From contig NZ_JABWRY020000005.1 in assembly GCF_014269205.2 (NCBI RefSeq), positions 1 to 16,831 on the forward strand: DNA of 16,831 bases, read 5' to 3'. Both the position numbers and the translations under genes were made by a program. Within the stretch, counting starts at the first letter, position 1. The number at the start of each line of letters is the position of its first letter. Positions 12,669-16,831 of this stretch are shown piece after piece. The notes below the pieces were generated by a model. The model ran no database searches, was not told the origin of the DNA, and worked only from the letters and a program-made list of their open reading frames with translations. Origin of the DNA: Pseudomonas kermanshahensis (lineage in GTDB: Bacteria; Pseudomonadota; Gammaproteobacteria; Pseudomonadales; Pseudomonadaceae).

Positions 12669-14606
12669 ATGCGTATCTGGCGGCAAAGTATCCAGTGGCA
12701 ATTGATCGCAAGCATGGGCGCAGCCCTGCTGGCGAGCATCCTGGTGGTGGTGATCATTTTCACGGTGGCGCTCAACCGCCTCACCGAACGCTACCTGGTC
12801 GACACCGCGCTGCCAGCCAGTGTCGAGGCAATCCGCAACGATATCGAGCGCATGCTCGGCCAGCCGCTGGTGGCGGCCGCCGACATAGCCGGCAATACCC
12901 TGCTGCGCGATTGGCTTGCCGAGGGCGAAGACCCCGCTCAAACCTCACGCTTTATCGAATACCTTGAGGCTGCCAAGCAGCGCAACAAAGCCTTTACCAC
13001 GCTGTTCGCCTCCACCGAAACCGGCCACTACTACAACGAGAAGGGGCTGGACCGCACACTCAGCCGGGCCAACCCGAAGGACACGTGGTTCTACGGCTAC
13101 ATCGACAGCGGCGCCGAGCGCCTGATCAACATCGACATTGACGGTGCCACGGGCGAGTTGGCGCTGTTCATCGACTATCGCGTGGAAAAAGACGGCAAGC
13201 TGGTTGGCGTGGCGGGTATGGGCTTGCGCATGACCGAGTTGTCGAAGCTGATCCACGATTTCAGCTTTGGCGAGCACGGCAAGGTATTTTTGGTACGCAA
13301 CGATGGGCTGATCCAGGTGCACCCGGACAGCGCCTTCAGCGGCAAGCGCCAGCTTGTCGACCAGCTTGACGCACAGGCCGCGAAAGCGGTGATGAGTGGC
13401 GACCAGGGCCTGCGTACCAGCCGCTTCCAGCGTGATGGCGAAGGCTACCTGGCATTAGGCTTGCCTCTGCGCGACCTGAACTGGACCTTGGTCGCCGAAG
13501 TGCCTGAGGCCGAGATCTACGCACAGATGCATCAGGCAGTCTGGCTTACCACCTTGATCGGTGGCGGCGTGGCGCTGTTGTCGTTGCTGCTGGTGGTGTT
13601 GCTGGCGCGCGGCTTGGTACGGCCGATCCGCCGCGTCACGGCCGCACTGGTGCAGATCGGCAGCGGCGCGGGAGACCTTAGCCACCGCCTGGATGATTCG
13701 CGCCAAGACGAACTGGGTGACTTGGCCCGAGGCTTCAACCGCTTCCTCGACAGCCAGCGCGGGTTGATCGGCGAGGTGCTGCGCACGACTGAACGCTTGC
13801 ACCTGGCCGTCGAGCAGGTGACCCAGGTGGTGGACAACACGGCCGAGCGCTCCGGTCGCCAGCAGGAAATGACCGAAATGGTCGCCACCGCCGTGCATGA
13901 GATGGGCCTGACCGTGCAGGACATCGCCCGCAATGCTGGCAATGCCGCTGAAGCGTCACAATCGGCGCGCGACGAAGCTTTACAGGCGCGTGACGTGGTG
14001 CGGCGCTCGATCCAGGGTATTGAAGGCATGTCCGGCGACATCGGCAAGGCGGCGGATGCGGTCGCACAGTTGGCCGACGAAGTCGCCTCGATCGATGAAG
14101 TATTGGCGGTGATCCGCAGTATTTCCGAACAAACCAACCTCTTGGCGCTGAACGCTGCCATCGAGGCGGCGCGGGCAGGGGAGATGGGGCGTGGTTTTGC
14201 CGTGGTCGCCGATGAGGTGCGTACCCTGGCGCGGCGTACGCAGCTGTCTACCGATGAAGTGCAGCAGATGATCCAGCGCTTGAAGCAGGGCGCAGGCTCG
14301 GCGGTGACGTCGATGCAGGCAGGGCAGCAGGCGACGGGCAGCGGCGTTGAGTCGAGCCAACGTACCGGTGCCTCGCTGGGGGCGATTACCGACAAGGTCG
14401 AGCACATCAGCGACATGAACCATCAGGTGGCGACAGCGACTGAAGAGCAGTCAGCGGTGACGGAGGAGATCAACCGGACGGTACAGGGGATTTCCGACCT
14501 GGCCAGGGAGACAGCGGCGGAGGTGCAGGGGTGCCGGGCGGAGTGCCAGGCGTTGCGTGGGTTGGCTGATGATCTGGCGCGGCAGATGGGGGGGTTCAAG
14601 CTTTAG
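12669..14606 (+). CDS. mcpH: Methyl-accepting chemotaxis protein with dCACHE sensor, McpH-like (purine receptor)
   Basis: A 645-residue chemoreceptor: TM1 (about 12-34), a large periplasmic double-CACHE domain (40-285) with [20 protein letters not shown] (138-157), an ALFIDYRV strand and the second-module segment [17 protein letters not shown] (204-220), TM2 (291-313), HAMP (314-367), and a signalling helix with [20 protein letters not shown] and [18 protein letters not shown] (about 487-525). No CheR-tethering pentapeptide is present. In KT2440 the receptor just before ltaE and glyA is McpH (PP_0320), which responds to metabolisable purines; the same neighbours here support orthology, but ligand specificity cannot be read directly. 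The ATG at 12669 has GGGGAG at 12656-12661; a TTG at 12651 is a poorer alternative. I see no sigma-28 promoter for this receptor, unlike the other one. Confidence 0.85.
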   Translation: MRIWRQSIQWQLIASMGAALLASILVVVIIFTVALNRLTERYLVDTALPASVEAIRNDIERMLGQPLVAAADIAGNTLLRDWLAEGEDPAQTSRFIEYLEAAKQRNKAFTTLFASTETGHYYNEKGLDRTLSRANPKDTWFYGYIDSGAERLINIDIDGATGELALFIDYRVEKDGKLVGVAGMGLRMTELSKLIHDFSFGEHGKVFLVRNDGLIQVHPDSAFSGKRQLVDQLDAQAAKAVMSGDQGLRTSRFQRDGEGYLALGLPLRDLNWTLVAEVPEAEIYAQMHQAVWLTTLIGGGVALLSLLLVVLLARGLVRPIRRVTAALVQIGSGAGDLSHRLDDSRQDELGDLARGFNRFLDSQRGLIGEVLRTTERLHLAVEQVTQVVDNTAERSGRQQEMTEMVATAVHEMGLTVQDIARNAGNAAEASQSARDEALQARDVVRRSIQGIEGMSGDIGKAADAVAQLADEVASIDEVLAVIRSISEQTNLLALNAAIEAARAGEMGRGFAVVADEVRTLARRTQLSTDEVQQMIQRLKQGAGSAVTSMQAGQQATGSGVESSQRTGASLGAITDKVEHISDMNHQVATATEEQSAVTEEINRTVQGISDLARETAAEVQGCRAECQALRGLADDLARQMGGFKL

Positions 14607-14624
14607 AGGGTTGGAGCTGCTGCC

Positions 14625-14719
14625 ATCGCATTCGCGGGGCAAGCCCGCTCCCACAGGGTCCTCACAGATGCTGAAACTGTGCAGGACCTATGGGAGCGGG
14701 CTTGCCCCGCGAATGCGAT
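14625..14719. repeat. REP doublet between convergent genes
   Basis: ATCGCATTCGCGGGGCAAGC and onward (from 14625) is the reverse complement of the unit ending at 14719, so the whole is a near-perfect inverted repeat with a spacer that has its own small pairing (AGGTCCT/AGGACCT-like at about 14657 and 14683). It fills the gap between the chemoreceptor and ltaE and can serve as a two-way terminator. Confidence 0.9.
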
Positions 14720-14722
14720 CTA

Positions 14723-15763
14723 TCAGGCAGTGATGATCGCGCGGATATCCGCCGCCAGCTCACGCACCCGGTCTTCTTCAGTATCCCAGGAGCACATGAA
14801 CCGCGCCCCGCCACTGCCAATAAAGGTATAGAACCGCCAGCCCTTGCCCCGCAGCGCTTCAATCGCGTGCTCTGGCATCTGCAGAAACACCCCGTTGGCC
14901 TCCACCGGGAACATCAGCTCCACCCCTGGCAGGTCGCTCACCAGCGATGCCAGCAGCTGCGCGCAGTGGTTGGCGTGCGTGCCGTGGCGCAGCCAGGCGC
15001 CATCTTCCAACAGCCCGACCCAGGGCGCAGACAAGAAGCGCATCTTCGACGCCAACTGCCCGGCCTGCTTGCAGCGGTAGTCGAAGTCTTCGGCCAGCTG
15101 GCGATTGAAGAACAGGATCGCCTCGCCCACCGCCATGCCGTTCTTGGTGCCGCCAAAACACAGCACATCGACGCCGGCCTTCCAGGTCAGCTCTGCCGGG
15201 CTGCAACCGAGGAACGCGCAGGCATTGGTGAAGCGTGCGCCGTCCATGTGCAGGTTAAGGCCCAGTTCCTTGCAGGTGGCGCTGATCGCCTTGAGCTCGT
15301 CGGGGCGGTACACGGTGCCCACTTCGGTGGCCTGGGTGAGTGTTACCACACGTGGCTTGGGATAGTGGATGTCCTGGCGCTTCAACGCCACTTCTCGGAT
15401 CGACTCAGGCGTCAGCTTGCCGTTGACGCTGGGCGCGGTGAGCAGCTTGGAACCGTTGGAGAAAAACTCCGGCGCGCCGCATTCGTCGGTTTCGACGTGG
15501 GCGGTCTCGGAGCAGATAACGCTGTGGTAGCTCTGGCACAGCGAGGCCAGGGCCAGGGAGTTGGCTGCAGTGCCGTTGAAGGCGAAAAACACTTCGCAGT
15601 CGGTTTCGAACAAGTTGCGGAAGTACTCGGCGGCGCGCTCGGTCCACTGGTCATCGCCATAGGCGCGTTCGTGGCCCATGTTGGCCTTGGCCATGGCGGC
15701 CCAGGCTTCGGGGCAGATGCCGGAATAGTTGTCGCTGGCGAATTGTTGGCTCTTATCTGTCAT
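14723..15763 (-). CDS. ltaE: Low-specificity L-threonine aldolase
   Basis: This pyridoxal-phosphate enzyme cleaves L-threonine or L-allo-threonine to glycine and acetaldehyde and links threonine to the glycine pool of this locus. The 346 residues are the length usual for Pseudomonas. The PLP lysine is Lys207 in LCFGGTKNGM; His89 (ETAHVETDECGAP) is placed to stack on the cofactor ring; Asp174 and Arg177 are in HMDGARF; the early DNYSGICPEAW segment is also typical. The ATG at 15763 has AGGA 8-9 bases upstream. It is transcribed divergently from glyA and convergently to the chemoreceptor. In P. aeruginosa the equivalent gene also sits in the glycine betaine cluster between gbcAB and glyA1. Confidence 0.94.
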   Translation of the reverse strand: MTDKSQQFASDNYSGICPEAWAAMAKANMGHERAYGDDQWTERAAEYFRNLFETDCEVFFAFNGTAANSLALASLCQSYHSVICSETAHVETDECGAPEFFSNGSKLLTAPSVNGKLTPESIREVALKRQDIHYPKPRVVTLTQATEVGTVYRPDELKAISATCKELGLNLHMDGARFTNACAFLGCSPAELTWKAGVDVLCFGGTKNGMAVGEAILFFNRQLAEDFDYRCKQAGQLASKMRFLSAPWVGLLEDGAWLRHGTHANHCAQLLASLVSDLPGVELMFPVEANGVFLQMPEHAIEALRGKGWRFYTFIGSGGARFMCSWDTEEDRVRELAADIRAIITA

Positions 15764-16094
15764 GACACGGTCCTGTGAACGACGCAGAACAGCACTCTAA
15801 ACCATCGATTCAGCAGTTGCCTATACAACCCAGACATAAGCTGATTTCAGGGTTGTCTGAACGGGCCTCTTCGCGGGTAAACCCCGCTCCCACAATGGCC
15901 CTGCGTACGCGGCCATTGTGGGAGCGGGCTTGCCCCGCGAAGAGGCCGGCATGCACAACACAAAAGCGAATGTCGTAAACGCGCCATTGCAAGGCGTGCG
16001 CAGGCATCTGACCCACCCCGGCCAGTCATACCATCGCCACAAAGGGCCACAGTGCTCTACAGACAAGAAATGATCGCTGCCGGGAGACAACAAG
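15764..16094. promoter_or_regulatory. Divergent ltaE-glyA intergenic region
   Basis: The 331 bases contain no gene. They hold an inverted repeat ACAACCC (15825-15831)/GGGTTGT (15850-15856) on the ltaE side, a REP doublet (15864-15947), and about 147 bases of glyA leader. The leader contains an ATGTCG word near 15970, as in the gbcA/gbcB arrays, but without its partner half-site. I see no glycine riboswitch fold. Confidence 0.5.
15864..15947. repeat. REP doublet upstream of glyA
   Basis: The right unit is the common GTGGGAGCGGGCTTGCCCCG subtype; the left unit has an altered loop (GCGGG-GTTTA-CCCGC on the minus strand). The short spacer contains its own inverted repeat TGGCC/GGCCA around CTGCGTACGC, which extends the stem. 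Confidence 0.88.
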
Positions 16095-16831
16095 ATGTTC
16101 AGCAAGCAAGACCAGATCCAGGGTTACGACGACGCACTGCTGGCGGCGATGAATGCCGAAGAACAGCGCCAGGAAGATCACATCGAGCTGATCGCCTCGG
16201 AGAACTACACCAGCAAGCGCGTCATGCAGGCCCAAGGCAGCGGCCTGACCAACAAATACGCCGAAGGCTACCCAGGCAAGCGCTACTACGGTGGCTGCGA
16301 GCACGTGGACAAGGTCGAGGCACTGGCCATCGAGCGCGCCAAGCAGCTGTTCGGTGCTGACTACGCCAACGTCCAGCCGCACTCCGGCTCTTCCGCCAAC
16401 GGCGCGGTGTACCTGGCCCTGCTGCAGGCCGGTGACACCATCCTGGGCATGAGCCTGGCCCACGGCGGCCACCTGACCCACGGCGCTAAAGTGTCGTCCT
16501 CGGGCAAGCTGTACAACGCGGTTCAATACGGCATCGACACCAAGACCGGCCTGATCGACTACGACGAAGTCGAGCGCCTGGCGGTCGAGCACAAGCCGAA
16601 AATGATCGTCGCCGGCTTCTCGGCCTACTCCAAGACCCTGGACTTCCCACGCTTCCGCGCCATCGCCGACAAGGTCGGTGCGCTGTTGTTCGTCGACATG
16701 GCCCACGTTGCCGGCCTGGTTGCCGCTGGCCTGTACCCCAACCCGATCCCGTTCGCTGACGTGGTCACCACCACCACCCACAAGACCCTGCGCGGCCCAC
16801 GTGGCGGCCTGATCCTGGCCAAGTCCAACGA
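16095..16831 (+). CDS. glyA: Serine hydroxymethyltransferase, 3' end beyond the window
   Basis: GlyA interconverts glycine plus methylene-tetrahydrofolate with serine, here disposing of glycine and one-carbon units released from betaine. 245 residues are visible of about 417. Diagnostic stretches are [67 protein letters not shown] and the PLP lysine motif [16 protein letters not shown] (Lys230). The ATG at 16095 follows GGGAG at 16082-16086 with 8-base spacing. Pseudomonads carry more than one glyA; this copy corresponds to glyA1 of the glycine betaine cluster by position. The gene is cut by the end of the window, not broken. Confidence 0.96.
   Translation, partial: MFSKQDQIQGYDDALLAAMNAEEQRQEDHIELIASENYTSKRVMQAQGSGLTNKYAEGYPGKRYYGGCEHVDKVEALAIERAKQLFGADYANVQPHSGSSANGAVYLALLQAGDTILGMSLAHGGHLTHGAKVSSSGKLYNAVQYGIDTKTGLIDYDEVERLAVEHKPKMIVAGFSAYSKTLDFPRFRAIADKVGALLFVDMAHVAGLVAAGLYPNPIPFADVVTTTTHKTLRGPRGGLILAKSN

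Noticed and set aside
4013..15947. REP doublets as a CRISPR array or integron attC sites
   Set aside because: They are isolated inverted pairs spread between genes, not regularly spaced direct repeats, and no cas or integrase gene is present.
15950..16094. A glycine riboswitch in the glyA leader
   Set aside because: No tandem aptamer-like stems or conserved GGA/GAGA core words could be seen in this short leader.

Overview
The window is GC-rich DNA with the coding style of a fluorescent pseudomonad. Gene content and order (dgcB-etfA-etfB, gbcA/gbcB divergent, a chemoreceptor, a ZapA-like pair, a purine-type chemoreceptor, ltaE, glyA) match what I remember of the Pseudomonas putida group around the glycine betaine locus. 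P. putida-type REP sequences (GTAG/GTGG heads, GGGCTTGCCCCGC cores) are scattered through it. The species call comes from memory of synteny, not from a search.

Layout. 1-3971: the end of the dimethylglycine catabolism operon, dgcB-etfA-etfB, in which the first two genes overlap. 3972-4345: a REP doublet and a cold-shock-domain gene broken by a one-base frameshift. 4346-6568: a lower-GC accessory insert with a repeat-filled leader, two overlapping orphan RHS-core proteins and a stem-loop. 6578-9266: gbcA and gbcB, the divergent glycine betaine demethylase genes, sharing a 295-bp control region with two paired half-site arrays. 9291-10038: a REP-associated tyrosine transposase (RAYT) flanked by REP doublets. 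10044-11761: a 4HB-type chemoreceptor with a good sigma-28 promoter. 11948-12477: a small coiled-coil protein overlapping a divergent ZapA-like protein. 12669-14606: a dCACHE chemoreceptor resembling the purine receptor McpH. 14723-15763: low-specificity threonine aldolase. 16095 to the end: the 5' part of glyA (serine hydroxymethyltransferase).

How the genes work together. GbcA (Rieske oxygenase) and GbcB (its flavin/2Fe-2S reductase) convert glycine betaine to dimethylglycine and formaldehyde. DgcB, with DgcA (expected just upstream, not visible), takes dimethylglycine to sarcosine, and the dedicated EtfA/EtfB pair probably carries the electrons onward. Sarcosine becomes glycine (sox genes, not in the window). 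GlyA joins glycine with one-carbon units to make serine, and LtaE interconverts glycine plus acetaldehyde with threonine.

The less ordinary material is the accessory insert between etfB and gbcA (a repeated operator-like dyad, tandem RHS proteins without an evident immunity gene), the RAYT/REP system, the second-type ZapA pair beside chemoreceptors, and candidate operators in front of gbcA/gbcB and the McpH-like gene. I found no wholly new multi-gene system that I could defend.
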